Assembly: GCA_963704565.1 (NCBI GenBank)
Contig: OY969917.1
Coordinates: forward strand, 2,170,001-2,234,000
Length of the DNA stretch: 64,000 nt
Direction of reading: 5' to 3'
Source of the DNA: Rhodoblastus sp963704565
Lineage (GTDB): Bacteria > Pseudomonadota > Alphaproteobacteria > Rhizobiales > Beijerinckiaceae
A program made the translations under genes and the position numbers. Position 1 is the stretch's first letter. Each line of letters begins with the position of its first letter. A model generated the notes under the pieces. That model saw only the letters and a list, made by a program, of their open reading frames with translations. It did no database searches and was not told the DNA's origin. Shown one piece after another: positions 25,149 through 34,535 of the stretch.

Positions 25149-25997
25149 TTGAGTTACGATCCACGATTGACGCCGGCGCGTCCCGATCTCGCCGCCGAAC
25201 ATTTGCGCGACACGATAAACGCCGAGGCCTATGCGCCGGGGCGGCGCATGCAGGTCGCCGCCTCCCACGCCGATCTGCGGCGCGCGCCTTCCGACGAATC
25301 CGTCACCGACACCCAGGCGCTGCATGGCGAAAGCGTGATCGTCTATGAGGAAAAGGACGGCTGGTGCTGGTCGCAGCTCGATCGCGACCGCTATGTCGGC
25401 TATATCCGCGCCGAAACGCTCACGTCCGATATCGTCAAGCCGAACCACCGCGTGCGCGTGCGCCACACCATCGTCTATTCCGCGCCGGACATCAAATCGC
25501 CGCCGCTCGACGCCCTGCCCTTCTGCGCCGAGACGCATGTGGTCGGCTCCGACGGCAAATTCGCGGAAACGCATACCGGCGGCTTCATCTACTTGCGTCA
25601 TCTGGCGCAGAACAGCCGGCCGCTCAGCGATTTCGTCAGGCTCGCGGAAATGTTTCTCAACACGCCCTATCTCTGGGGCGGCAAGACCGACGTCGGCATC
25701 GACTGCTCGGGCCTGGCCCAGGTGACGCTCAACGCCATCGGCGTCGCCGCGCCGCGCGACACCGACATGATGGAGAGCGCGCTCGGGCGCCCCGCCGACG
25801 TCGATCAAAGGCTGCGGGGCCTGCGTCGGGGCGATCTGGTGTTCTGGCGCGGCCATGTCGGCATCATGCGCGACGAGCAGAATTTGCTGCACGCCAACGC
25901 CCATACGATGACCGTGGCCAGCGAACCGCTCAATATCGTGGCCGACCGCGTCCGTTCGAGCAGCGGCTCCGAGATCACCTCGGTTCGCCGCGTGTAA
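25149..25997 (+). CDS. NlpC/P60 (C40) cell-wall hydrolase
   Basis: 282 residues. N-terminal bacterial SH3-like region (LHGESVIVYEEKDGWCWSQLDRDRYVGYI) and C-terminal C40 peptidase with catalytic Cys in VGIDCSGLAQ and His in RGHVGIM, followed by HANAHTM. It should cut peptide stems in murein. No signal peptide is visible, so it may be cytosolic and act on recycled fragments, in keeping with the neighbouring aminopeptidase. The start is TTG at 25149 with GGGAG upstream. The 3' end overlaps convergent thiD by 23 nt. Confidence 0.88.
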   Translation: MSYDPRLTPARPDLAAEHLRDTINAEAYAPGRRMQVAASHADLRRAPSDESVTDTQALHGESVIVYEEKDGWCWSQLDRDRYVGYIRAETLTSDIVKPNHRVRVRHTIVYSAPDIKSPPLDALPFCAETHVVGSDGKFAETHTGGFIYLRHLAQNSRPLSDFVRLAEMFLNTPYLWGGKTDVGIDCSGLAQVTLNAIGVAAPRDTDMMESALGRPADVDQRLRGLRRGDLVFWRGHVGIMRDEQNLLHANAHTMTVASEPLNIVADRVRSSSGSEITSVRRV

Positions 25998-26808
25998 AGG
26001 CGTCGCGCCACAGTGCGTAAAAGTGATGCGGCGGCCCATGGCCGGCGCCGATGTCCAGAGTCGCGCCGGCCGCCAGCGCCGCGCTCAGAAAAGCCTTGGC
26101 GTCGGCGACCGCCTGCTTGAGACCCGCGCCCTGGCCGAGCCGCGCCGCAATCGCCGAGGACAGGGCGCATCCGGTGCCGTGACTGTTGCGGGTGGCGACG
26201 CGCGGCGCCGAAAACTCGATAAATTCGGCGCCGTCATACAGCAAATCGCAAGCCACGCCGCCGGGCAGATGGCCGCCCTTGACCAGCACGGCGGGCGCGC
26301 CGAGCGCGTGAAGCTTGAGGGCGACGGCGCGCATTTCGTCCACGCGTTCCGGCATGCGGCCTCCGGCAAAAAGCGCGGATTCCATGAGATTGGGCGTGAC
26401 CAGCCGCGCCAGCGGAAAGAGTTGCGCGACGATCGGCGCGACCAGCTGGTCGCCGCCGAGACTATGGCCGCCAGTCGCCGCCAGCACCGGATCGAGCACG
26501 ACATTGCGCGCGGCGTGACGCCGCAATTGGCCGGCTATGGCCGCGACATTGTCCGGCGCGCCGATCATGCCGATCTTCACCGCATCGACCGCGATGTCGG
26601 CGAAAATCGATTCGATCTGGGCGGCGACGAAATCCGCTCGCACGGGCTGGACGGCCTGAACTCCGAGCGTGTTCTGCGCGGTCAGCGCGGTCACCGCCGC
26701 CATGCCGTAACAGCCGAAAGCCGAAAAGGTCTTGAGATCGCCCTGGAGGCCCGCGCCGCCGGAGGGGTCCGAACCCGCGATCGAAAGAATGTTAGCGAAA
26801 CGTATCAT
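25975..26808 (-). CDS. thiD: Hydroxymethylpyrimidine/phosphomethylpyrimidine kinase
   Basis: 277 residues, ribokinase fold. Phosphorylates HMP and HMP-P for thiamine synthesis. Motifs: SIAGSDPSGGAGLQGDLKTF at the N-terminus and NSHGTGCALSSAIAA, the anion-hole GTGC. The ATG at 26808 (MIRFANILSIAG) matches the family start. It follows the CcoA-like gene by 17 nt on the same strand, so it may be read through from the cco genes; no other thi genes and no TPP riboswitch were seen. Confidence 0.93.
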   Translation of the reverse strand: MIRFANILSIAGSDPSGGAGLQGDLKTFSAFGCYGMAAVTALTAQNTLGVQAVQPVRADFVAAQIESIFADIAVDAVKIGMIGAPDNVAAIAGQLRRHAARNVVLDPVLAATGGHSLGGDQLVAPIVAQLFPLARLVTPNLMESALFAGGRMPERVDEMRAVALKLHALGAPAVLVKGGHLPGGVACDLLYDGAEFIEFSAPRVATRNSHGTGCALSSAIAARLGQGAGLKQAVADAKAFLSAALAAGATLDIGAGHGPPHHFYALWRDAFTRGEPR

Positions 26809-26825
26809 GGAGGAGCGGCCGCGCG

Positions 26826-28025
26826 TCAAACCGGCTGCCAGAAGGCGGCCGCCACGGCGCCCGCGATGGCCGAGAGAAAGAGAATGGCGTCATGCGCGGC
26901 CAACATGGCGCGCGACGGATTGGCGGTGCGATAGAGCCGCAGCGACGCGCCGGCGGTGGCGAAGCTCCAGCCGACCGCGACGATGATCAAGGCCGAAGCG
27001 AAGCGCCAATAGTCGCGGGCGAAAAGTTCGAGCCCCCAGGCGACGACGATCAGCGCGAGGCCGAGCGCCGCGACCGTCTGGGCGCCGAGCCGGCGCGCCA
27101 GGCCGGCGGTGAAGAAGGCCGGCGCATACATGGCGACCACATGCCAGGAAACGGCGCTGAACACGGTGGCGACGGCGATGCCGCAGCCGGCCATGGCGCC
27201 GGGCGCCGCGACCATGGCGGCGGTCATGCCGAACCAGGCGAGTCCGGCGACGAGGCTCGGCGCGGCGAAAGCCCGCCAGTTCGGCTTCGGCGCCACGCGC
27301 GCCGCCCGATGCGGCAGGATCGGCGCGCGGGCGGTGGTCAGGACCGCGAGAATCAGCACCAGCACCTGGGTCGAAGCGGAGGCCAGCGCGGCTCCGGCGA
27401 ACAGCCAGGCCGGCGCCGCCTGGGCGACGACATAAGCGAGCGCCGGGCCGAACAGCCCGGCCAGCCCGCCGCTGCCGAAAACGATCACCGCCGCGCGCGC
27501 GCGCGCCGCCGCCGTCGCGCCGAGCGCCGCCTCATGGCGGTAGAACAGGGAAAAGCCCTGCGCGACGCCAAGCCAGAAGGCGCCGAGGCAGAATGGCGCG
27601 AAAAGATTCCAGGTGAGCGCCCAAGCCATGATCAGGCCGCCGGCGACACCGAGGCTCGCCCCGAGCGCCAAGGCGGCGCGCCGCCCGAAGGCGTCGAGCA
27701 GAAAAGAGGCCGGAAAGGTCGCGCTCGCCGCGCCGAGCAGCATGGCGACATAGGGCGCGGACATCAGGCGCGGATCGGGCGCGAGCAGCCGGCCCGCCAG
27801 CGGCAGCATGCCCAGCGCCAGGCTTTGCGACAGGACCGAAAGGGCGAAACCGACGGCGAGCGTCGCCACGCCGGGGCTTTCCAACGCCGATTCCGGCGCC
27901 ACGCCCGGCGCCGGCGCGCCCGGCGGGCAGAAACAGGCCATGCGCCCGGCGCGCGCCATGCCCGCGCCGGCGTCGAGCCGGTCCTCGGCCCCGGCCGGGC
28001 GTTCGGAGGAGCCGAAAGCCGTCAT
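26826..28025 (-). CDS. ccoA: MFS copper importer, CcoA-like
   Basis: 399-residue major-facilitator protein with about 12 membrane segments after a ~50-residue N-terminal extension. It carries MTAAM (Met267, Met271) and HVVAM (His295, Met299). An MxxxM plus HxxxM pair 28 residues apart is the copper-binding signature I recall for Rhodobacter CcoA, the importer that feeds Cu to cbb3 oxidase. Its ATG overlaps the ccoS stop (ATGA), tying it to the cco operon. The N-terminal extension contains ACFC (a CxC), which is not part of the standard transporter. A start at Met23 or Met29 is possible. The function assignment rests on motif plus context. Confidence 0.78.
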   Translation of the reverse strand: MTAFGSSERPAGAEDRLDAGAGMARAGRMACFCPPGAPAPGVAPESALESPGVATLAVGFALSVLSQSLALGMLPLAGRLLAPDPRLMSAPYVAMLLGAASATFPASFLLDAFGRRAALALGASLGVAGGLIMAWALTWNLFAPFCLGAFWLGVAQGFSLFYRHEAALGATAAARARAAVIVFGSGGLAGLFGPALAYVVAQAAPAWLFAGAALASASTQVLVLILAVLTTARAPILPHRAARVAPKPNWRAFAAPSLVAGLAWFGMTAAMVAAPGAMAGCGIAVATVFSAVSWHVVAMYAPAFFTAGLARRLGAQTVAALGLALIVVAWGLELFARDYWRFASALIIVAVGWSFATAGASLRLYRTANPSRAMLAAHDAILFLSAIAGAVAAAFWQPV

Positions 28026-28174
28026 TTCTTCTCGACGTCGTCGTCTTGCAGAATTCGATAGGCCGCGCCTTCGAGATCCTCATATTGTCCGCTCTTGAGC
28101 GACCAGAACAGGCCGTAAAGCCCAAGCAGGCCTATGGCCAGGGCGAGCGGAATGAGAAAGATCAGGACGTTCAT
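28022..28174 (-). CDS. ccoS: cbb3 oxidase maturation protein CcoS
   Basis: 50 residues: MNVLIFLIPLALAIGLLGLYGLFWS membrane helix, then SGQYEDLEGAAYRIL, the family's conserved tail. Needed in other bacteria for putting cofactors into cbb3 oxidase. It lies 26 nt after ccoI and overlaps the CcoA-like gene by 4 nt. Single-helix topology and length are normal for CcoS. Confidence 0.9.
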   Translation of the reverse strand: MNVLIFLIPLALAIGLLGLYGLFWSLKSGQYEDLEGAAYRILQDDDVEKK

Positions 28175-28200
28175 CGCATCGTTCCATTGAGGGCCGGGCG

Positions 28201-30517
28201 TCAGGCCGAAGGCGCCGCGACCGGATTCGGGGGCGCCGCCCTGCGCGCGGGTTCGCCGGCCGTCGCCTTCTGCTCCCGCAAAAGCAGAGTGACGGCTTTC
28301 CCCGGTCCGCGCAAGCGCAAGGCGTTGAGGGTGACGACAATCGAGGAGGCGGACATGGCGAGCGCGGCGAAAAGGGGCGTCGCATGGCCGGACATGGCGA
28401 AGGGCACGGCCACGACATTATAGCCGGCGGCGAAAAACAGATTTTGCCGCATCAGGCCGCGCGCCCGCCGGGCGATGGCGATGGCCGCCGCGACGGGCGC
28501 CAGCCGGTCGCCGAGAAACACGGCGTCGGCCTGGGTCTGGGTGAGATGGACGGCGTCGATCGGCGAGATCGAGGCGTAAGCCGCGGCAAGCGCCGGGGCG
28601 TCGTTGAGCCCGTCGCCGACCATCAGGATTTTTTCACCCTCGGCGGCGCGCTCGCCGATGAAGGCGATCTTGTCCGCCGGCTTCAGCGCGCCGCTCCAGC
28701 TTTCGACGGCAAGCTCACGGGCGATGGGCGCGACCGCCTCGGGCCGGTCGCCGGACAGGATGGCGATCTTGCATCCGCTTTCGCGCAGATGGGCCAGGAC
28801 TTTGGCGGCGTCGGGGCGCAGGGTCTGGCGGATCAGCAGCCGCGCCCAGCGCGCGCCGTGGCGGATGAAAATCGCGCTGGCGTCGGCGTCGGGGCCGGGC
28901 GATTCGACCTCGCAGAAGGCGGCGGACCCCAGCCAGGCCTCAGCCTGGCCGAAGGGCGCGGCGACGCCCATGCCCGGCGTTTCGCGGGCGTCGGGCAGCG
29001 GCGGCGCGGTTCGCGCCGAACGCGCCACCGCGCGCGCCAGGGGATGGCTGGAGGAATGGGCGAGACGCGCGGCGAGATCGAGCAGATCGGGCGGGATTTC
29101 CGAGGCGTTGGCGACGCGCGGCTCGGGGAGCGTCAAAGTGCCGGTCTTGTCGAAAATGACCGTATCGATTTCGCCGAGCTTTTCGAGGCCGGTCGCGTCA
29201 TTGAGGAACAGGCCGGCGCGGAAGAAGGCGCCCGAGGCCATGGCCTGGACGGCGGGCACGGCGAGCGCCAGGGCGCAAGGACAGGTGATGATGAGGACGG
29301 AAATGCCGATCACCAGCGCATGGTGGACGCCGGCGCCGAGGAAGAAATACCAAGTCAGGCCGCTCGCCAGCGCCGCCAGATGAACGATCGGCGCATAGAG
29401 CTGCGACGCCCGGTCGGCGAGCCGGACATAACCGGAGCGCGCGGCGCCGGCCGCGTCGATCAGCCGCGCCGCTTCGTCGATCAGAGCCGCATTGCCCGCC
29501 GCCGTCACCCGTAGTTTCAGCGCGCCATCGCCATTGATCGAGCCGGCGTAGACATTGTCGCCGACGCCGACCGGCTTGCCTAGGGTTTCGCCGGTGATCG
29601 CGCTCTCGTCCACCGAACTTGCGCCGCTTTCGATCGCGCCATCGGCCGGAATGCGTTCGCCGGCGCGCACCAGCACGCGGTCGCCTTCGACCAAAGCCGC
29701 GACCGGGGTCAGGACCAGGTTGTCTTCCGTCTCTTGGGCTCCCGGAGACTTCTTGGGTTCCCGGAGGCTCTTGGGCGCCGGACGCGAATCGCAGGGCGTT
29801 CTCGCCCTTGAGCGCGGCGAGATTTCCAGCGGCCGCCCGCGTCTTGCGGCGCATCGCCTGATCCATCACCCGGCCGGCGAGCAGGAAAGCGAGCAGCATG
29901 ATGGCGGAATCGAAATAGGCCTGGGGCGCATGGCTCCAGGTTTCATAGACGGAAAGGGCGAGAGCCAGGGTAACGCCGATGGTGATCGGCACGTCCATGT
30001 TGACCCGACCCTGGCGCAAGGAGGTCAAGGCGCTGACATAAAAGGGCTGGCCGGCGTAGGCCGCCGCCGGCAAAGCGATCAGCGCCGACAGGAAGTGGAA
30101 GAAATCGCGCGTCTCGGGCGACATCGACGAGCCCTCGCCCGACCAGACCGAGATCGACAGCAGCATGACGTTCATGGCCGCGAAAGCCGCGACGCCGAGA
30201 CATTTCAGCAAGAGATAAAATCGCGCCGCCTCGTCGGCCTCGACCTTGCGCTGCTCATAGGGATAGGCGCGATAGCCGATCGCCTCCAACGCGCCGGTCA
30301 GGCCGCCGGCCTCGATTTTCCCGGCGTCGAAACTCACCGCGAGGCGATGGCTGGTGAGATTGAGCCGCGCCGTCATCACGCCGGGCAGGCGTTTCATCGC
30401 CGTTTCGATATCGCCCAGACAGGCGGCGCAGGTGATGCCGTCGATGGCGAGGTCGATCCGCGACCGGCCCTCCGCATCGGTCTTGACGAAATGCGAATAA
30501 TCGGGCGACGCGGCCAT
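28201..30517 (-). pseudogene. ccoI: Copper P1B-ATPase CcoI, split by a frameshift
   Basis: Two frames together give a full CcoI of about 770 residues. The first (from ATG 30517) has the heavy-metal domain with GITCAACLGDIE and the first membrane segments, and runs through NLAALKGENALRFASGAQE. The second (about residue 255 on) has the phosphatase loop SSVDESAITGETLGKP, the CPC metal site (ITCPCALALAVP), DKTGTLT with the phosphorylated Asp, and MVGDGLNDAPALA. They are joined out of frame at an 18/19-bp tandem repeat (29731-29775). Deleting one A in the longer unit restores one frame reading QEPPGTQESPGAQETED. This is either a real lesion in a transporter needed for cbb3 copper insertion or a base-call error. 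It follows ccoH by one nucleotide. Confidence 0.85.
29731..29775 (-). repeat. Imperfect 18/19-bp tandem repeat at the ccoI frameshift
   Basis: CTCTTGGG-type units begin at 29731, 29750 and 29768 (plus strand), so spacings are 19 and 18 bp. Two units add 37 bp, which is not a multiple of three. If both were 18 bp the frame would be kept and encode a repeated (A/T)QE(P/S)PG peptide. Confidence 0.88.
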
Positions 30518-30518
30518 C

Positions 30519-31025
30519 TTACTCGACGAGGAAGCTATTGCGCGAGAGGAACATGCGCTGGCCGCCACGGTTCAGCGAGACTTCGACCTCCCAGCGTCCG
30601 GGACGCAATTCGGCGGAGCCGGAATAGACGCCTTCGGCGACCGGCGTGGCGGACACGAAACGGTCGAATTTCCGCGTCGCCGGAAAATGGAAGGCGAGCG
30701 GAACGTCGAGACCGCCCACCGGCTGGCCCGTCTTGTCCTTGACGCTCACGGTGATCTGGGTGACCCCGGCGTCGTTGGTGCGATTGAGATCGACCGTCCA
30801 GCCCAGCATGACCTGGGCTTTGGCGGCGGCGATCTCCTTATTGTAAGCGAGACCGCTGTCGTAGGGATCGACCGCGTCGAGGCCGCTGAATGTTTTCGCG
30901 GCATAGGTCGCCATGATGAAATTGACCGTCAGAATGACCCCGAAAAAGCCGAGGATGGCCAAAAGCACCATCCGCCCGGTCAATGGCCGCCCGCCGGGGC
31001 GATAGTCGCTTTCTTCCGTCATCAT
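30519..31025 (-). CDS. ccoH: cbb3 oxidase assembly protein FixH/CcoH
   Basis: 168 residues: one N-terminal membrane helix (MVLLAILGFFGVILTVNFIMATYAAKTF) and a periplasmic beta-sandwich with GLAYN, LGWTV, PLAFHFPATRKFDR and RPGRWEVEVSLNRGGQRMFLSRNSFLVE, all FixH features. Takes part in cbb3 assembly with CcoI. It lies one nucleotide upstream of ccoI and 31 nt after ccoG, in the ccoGHIS order. Confidence 0.93.
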   Translation of the reverse strand: MMTEESDYRPGGRPLTGRMVLLAILGFFGVILTVNFIMATYAAKTFSGLDAVDPYDSGLAYNKEIAAAKAQVMLGWTVDLNRTNDAGVTQITVSVKDKTGQPVGGLDVPLAFHFPATRKFDRFVSATPVAEGVYSGSAELRPGRWEVEVSLNRGGQRMFLSRNSFLVE

Positions 31026-31056
31026 CCTCGTGGTCCTCTGGCCGGTCTTCGCGCCG

Positions 31057-32535
31057 TCACGGCGCCTTGAAATAATCGCGCGTCATCACTTTTTCGCCGG
31101 TCTTGGCGTCGGTGAGCGCCATCTCAATGGGGGTGCTTTGTGGCAATTGCGCGTCGGGCGGCGTGGTCACGGTGACGCGCAGCTCCAGGGTCCGGTTCGG
31201 CGGCGCGACCACCATCACGCCCTTCGCGCCGCTGTCGGCGTCGCCCATCACCGCGAGCTTGCCGGAGGGCAGACCCGCGAGCGAAAGGTCGAATTTGCGC
31301 TCAAGGCCCTGCTGGTTGAGCACCCGCACCGTATAGACATTGCGGATCGAGCCGTCCGACAGCATGACATAGATCGGGTTGCGATCGTGCATCACGTCGC
31401 AGCCGAGGCTGCGGCGCGTGGCCAATTTCAAACCCATGCCTGCGGCGACGCCGACGATGAGAACCACGTAAATGATCGTGCGGGGACGGACGAGTTGCGG
31501 CTTGAGCGCGGGGCGGCCTTCGGCGCGGCGTTCGATGTTGATGTCCGTGTCATAGGCGATGAGGCCGGTCGGACGACGGATCTTGCGCATGACATTGTCG
31601 CAGGCGTCGATGCACAGGCCGCATTGGATGCAGCCCATGTTCGAGCCCTCGCGAATATCGACGCCGGTCGGACAGACCGCGACGCATTGGCCGCAGTCCA
31701 CGCAATCGCCGGCCGGCTTGCCCTCGCCGCGCAGCGCCCGGGCCTTTTTGACCGAGGCGCGCGGCTCGCCGCGGTCGACGCGATAAGCGACGTTGAGGGC
31801 GTATTCATCGGTGAGCGCCGCCTGGATGCGGGGCCATGGGCACATGTAAAGACAGACCTGCTCGCGGGCGAAGCCGGCGAGGAGATAGGTGCTCGCGGTC
31901 AGGATCGCGATCCAGATATAAGCCTGCGCCGGGGCCTGGAACGTCGCTATCTGCTTCACCAGGGTGGGCGCGTCGGCGAAATAGAGCACCCAGGCGCCGC
32001 CGGTCCCCCAGGCGATCACCAGCCACAGGAAATGTTTGAGGCCCGCTTGCCCCAGGGTTCGCGGGCTCCACGGCTGTTTGGCCTTGATCATGCGCGCGCG
32101 GCGATCGCCCTGGGTCCAGCGCTCGACCAGGAAGTAAAGATCGGTCCATACCGTCTGCGGGCAGAGATAGCCGCACCAGACACGGCCCGCCACGGCGTTC
32201 ATCAGGAACAAGGCGAAGGCGGCGAGGATCAGCAGGCCGGTAAAATAATAAACTTCCTGGGGCCAGATCTCGATGCCGAAGAAATAGAACCGGCCATTGG
32301 TGAGATCGACCAGCACGGCTTGAGAAGGCAGGTCCGGACCGCGATCCCACCGAATGAAAGGCACGAAATAATAAATCAGCATCCCCAGGATAAGCACCGC
32401 CCATTTGATATTACGGAACCGGCCGCTGACGCTTTGGGGATAAATCTGCTGGCGGGACTCGTAAAGTGAGACCTTCTCCGTCCCCGCCGCCGCTTGGGCT
32501 GGATTGTTCAAATCCGGTTTTGGAGCTGCGCTCAT
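31057..32535 (-). CDS. ccoG: Cytochrome c oxidase accessory protein CcoG (FixG)
   Basis: 492-residue membrane-bound ferredoxin-like protein. It has about five membrane segments, then two [4Fe-4S] motifs in CVDCGQCVAVCPTGVDI and CIQCGLCIDACDNVM, and a C-terminal Ig-like FixG domain. Further cysteines occur in the CxxxCP-type loop VWCGYLCPQTVW and in YMCPWPRIQ. FixG proteins are reported to help copper reduction for cbb3 assembly. The ATG at 32535 (MSAAPKPDLN) was chosen; a longer frame is unconserved. It starts a second cco transcription unit after the ccoP terminator, though I see no FixK box in its ~210-nt upstream gap. Confidence 0.94.
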   Translation of the reverse strand: MSAAPKPDLNNPAQAAAGTEKVSLYESRQQIYPQSVSGRFRNIKWAVLILGMLIYYFVPFIRWDRGPDLPSQAVLVDLTNGRFYFFGIEIWPQEVYYFTGLLILAAFALFLMNAVAGRVWCGYLCPQTVWTDLYFLVERWTQGDRRARMIKAKQPWSPRTLGQAGLKHFLWLVIAWGTGGAWVLYFADAPTLVKQIATFQAPAQAYIWIAILTASTYLLAGFAREQVCLYMCPWPRIQAALTDEYALNVAYRVDRGEPRASVKKARALRGEGKPAGDCVDCGQCVAVCPTGVDIREGSNMGCIQCGLCIDACDNVMRKIRRPTGLIAYDTDINIERRAEGRPALKPQLVRPRTIIYVVLIVGVAAGMGLKLATRRSLGCDVMHDRNPIYVMLSDGSIRNVYTVRVLNQQGLERKFDLSLAGLPSGKLAVMGDADSGAKGVMVVAPPNRTLELRVTVTTPPDAQLPQSTPIEMALTDAKTGEKVMTRDYFKAP

Positions 32536-32709
32536 CTCGCATTCTCGAATGGGGTCGCGCCCAATGCGGCGCGCATAATCAGGCCCACTTATACGCCGAA
32601 GAGGGTGGTCCGAGTCGAGATATGTGCGCTTGAATTTGTTGTGGACCAAATTCCGGCTCGGAATGCCGGCTCGGAGCAGGCAATTTGCCGGGATCGTTGA
32701 AAGAAAGAA

Positions 32710-32739
32710 GGGCGCGGCTCCATCGGGCGCCGCGCCCTG
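32710..32739 (-). terminator. Terminator after ccoNOQP
   Basis: Stem AGGGCGCGGC / GCCGCGCCCT with a 10-nt loop, followed on the minus strand by TTCTTTCTTTC. It lies just beyond the ccoP stop at 32746. Confidence 0.75.
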
Positions 32740-32745
32740 TAATGA

Positions 32746-33612
32746 TTAAAGGCCGCCGCCCAGCGAATGGACGTAAACCGCCAGCGACTTGATGGTCGCC
32801 GGATCGAGCTTGGAGCCCCAGGCCGGCATATGGCCGGTGCGGCCATAAGTGATGGTCTGGATCAGGTCGGCCTTGTCGCCGCCATAGAGCCAGATCCTGG
32901 TCGTCAGGTTCGGCGCGCCCATAGCGGGGATGCCCTTGGCGTCGGGGCCGTGGCAAGGCGTGCAGTTGTCCGCGAACACCTTCTTGCCCGCCGAAACGTC
33001 ATCCGTCGTCTTGTGCGACAGCGAATAGACGAAATTGGCGACGGCGGCGATCTGCTGCGTGTTCAGGCCCATCGAGCCCCACGCCGGCATATCGTTCTGA
33101 TGGCCCTCGGGATCGCCAAAGCGCGCGCCATGGGTGATGGTGGCGCTGATCTGATCGAGCGACCCGCCCCACAGCCAACGGTCGGCGGTGAGGTTGGGAT
33201 AGCCCTTCGAGCCCTGGCCATTGGAGCCATGGCAGGGCGCGCAGTTGACGCCGAAGGCCGAACGGCCGTAGGCGCGGGCGAACTCGGCAAGCTTCGGGTC
33301 GGTCGCGATCTGCTGGAGCGTCGACTTGTTCAGCTCGTTGACCATCGGAGCGCGGGTGGCCTGAAGGTCAGCGAGATCCTGAGTGACGGCGCCGCGCATC
33401 GACCAGCCGAGAATGCCCTTGGTCTCGCCGCCCGGCAGCGGAATGGCCGGATAAAGAATCCAATATCCGACCGCCCAGATCATGCAGGCATAGAGCACAT
33501 AAAGCCACCATTTCGGAAGCGGCGTGTTGAGTTCCTTGATCCCGTCCCATTCATGGCCCGTGGTCGGAGTGCCCGTGGCCGCGTCGATTTCTTGTTGCGT
33601 GTGATCAACCAT
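32746..33612 (-). CDS. ccoP: cbb3 oxidase diheme subunit III
   Basis: 288 residues: one membrane helix (WWLYVLYACMIWAVGYWILYP) and two cytochrome-c domains with CAPCHG and CTPCHG heme sites, plus Met ligands in NDMPAWGSMG and GHMPAWGSKL. Relays electrons from cytochrome c to CcoO/CcoN. Position after ccoQ and the length are standard. Confidence 0.96.
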   Translation of the reverse strand: MVDHTQQEIDAATGTPTTGHEWDGIKELNTPLPKWWLYVLYACMIWAVGYWILYPAIPLPGGETKGILGWSMRGAVTQDLADLQATRAPMVNELNKSTLQQIATDPKLAEFARAYGRSAFGVNCAPCHGSNGQGSKGYPNLTADRWLWGGSLDQISATITHGARFGDPEGHQNDMPAWGSMGLNTQQIAAVANFVYSLSHKTTDDVSAGKKVFADNCTPCHGPDAKGIPAMGAPNLTTRIWLYGGDKADLIQTITYGRTGHMPAWGSKLDPATIKSLAVYVHSLGGGL

Positions 33613-33615
33613 TGT

Positions 33616-33774
33616 TCAATCCTCGTTCAGCGGCAGCCGGGCAGCTTCATCGAAGCTCTTCTTCTTCGACGGCCATAGCGCAAACACGACAACACCCGTG
33701 AAAGCGACTATGACCGACAGAAGGCTGATAATTTTCAACGGCCCGAGAATGGCTATGAAATAATCAGGCTCCAT
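33616..33774 (-). CDS. ccoQ: cbb3 oxidase small subunit CcoQ
   Basis: 52 residues: MEPDYFIAILGPLKIISLLS then a helix IVAFTGVVVFALWPSKKKSFDEAA, ending LPLNED. A single-helix protein of this size between ccoO and ccoP is CcoQ, which stabilises the core complex. The stop lies three nucleotides before the ccoP start codon. Confidence 0.92.
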   Translation of the reverse strand: MEPDYFIAILGPLKIISLLSVIVAFTGVVVFALWPSKKKSFDEAARLPLNED

Positions 33775-33789
33775 TTCGCCCCCCCAGAC

Positions 33790-34524
33790 TCAGCGCCAAT
33801 TGGCTTTCTCGTCATACAGTTTGAAATCGACGGTCGTGCCAAGCATCTGCAGATAGGCCACCAAAGCGTCCTGTTCTGTCGGCGTGGCCGCGCCGCCCAG
33901 GGCGGTGTGGGCCACCGCCTTCGGATAGCGCTTGTCGAGATCGGCGACCGACGGATCGTCGGGGCTCGACTGAGCCTTGATGTCGGCGTCGGCCTTGGCG
34001 ATGTCCTCATCCGTATAAGGAACGCCTTCGATCCGCAGCACGCGCATCTTTTCCTGAACGTGTTTGTAGTCCAGCGGCGAGCCGGCCAGGAACGCATAGC
34101 GCGGCATAACCGAATCGGGCACGACCGCGCGCGGATTGTTCAGATGGGCGCGATGCCAGTCATCCGAATATTTTCCGCCGATACGGGCCAGGTCCGGGCC
34201 GGTGCGCTTGGAGCCCCACTGGAACGGATGGTCGTATTTCGACTCCGCGGCCAGCGAGTAATGGCCATAGCGCTCGACCTCGTCACGCAGGGCGCGGATC
34301 ATCTGCGAATGGCAGAGATAGCAGCCCTCGCGAACGTAGATGTCGCGCCCCTCCAACTCCAGCGGCGTGTAAGGGCGCACGCCGCCGACGGTTTCGATGG
34401 TGTTCTTCAGGTAGAACAGAGGGCCGATTTCGACCAGACCGCCAATCGCGACGACAATGAGAATGCCGACCGACAGGACGATGCTGTTCTTTTCGAAGAT
34501 CGCGTGTTTGTTCCAAAGCGACAT
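33790..34524 (-). CDS. ccoO: cbb3 oxidase monoheme subunit II
   Basis: 244 residues. N-terminal helix (NSIVLSVGILIVVAIGGLVEIGPLFYL), a heme c site CYLCHSQ, and the CcoO blocks HYSLAAESKYDHPFQWGSKRTGPDLARIGGKYSDDWH and SVMPRYAFL. The ATG at 34524 (MSLWNKHAIFEKNS) was preferred over one five codons upstream. Lies 11 nt after ccoN. Confidence 0.96.
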   Translation of the reverse strand: MSLWNKHAIFEKNSIVLSVGILIVVAIGGLVEIGPLFYLKNTIETVGGVRPYTPLELEGRDIYVREGCYLCHSQMIRALRDEVERYGHYSLAAESKYDHPFQWGSKRTGPDLARIGGKYSDDWHRAHLNNPRAVVPDSVMPRYAFLAGSPLDYKHVQEKMRVLRIEGVPYTDEDIAKADADIKAQSSPDDPSVADLDKRYPKAVAHTALGGAATPTEQDALVAYLQMLGTTVDFKLYDEKANWR

Positions 34525-34535
34525 GTTCGAACTCC

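Noticed and set aside
25975..26808. TPP riboswitch in front of thiD
   Set aside because: Only 17 nt separate thiD from the preceding gene and no thi-box sequence is visible.
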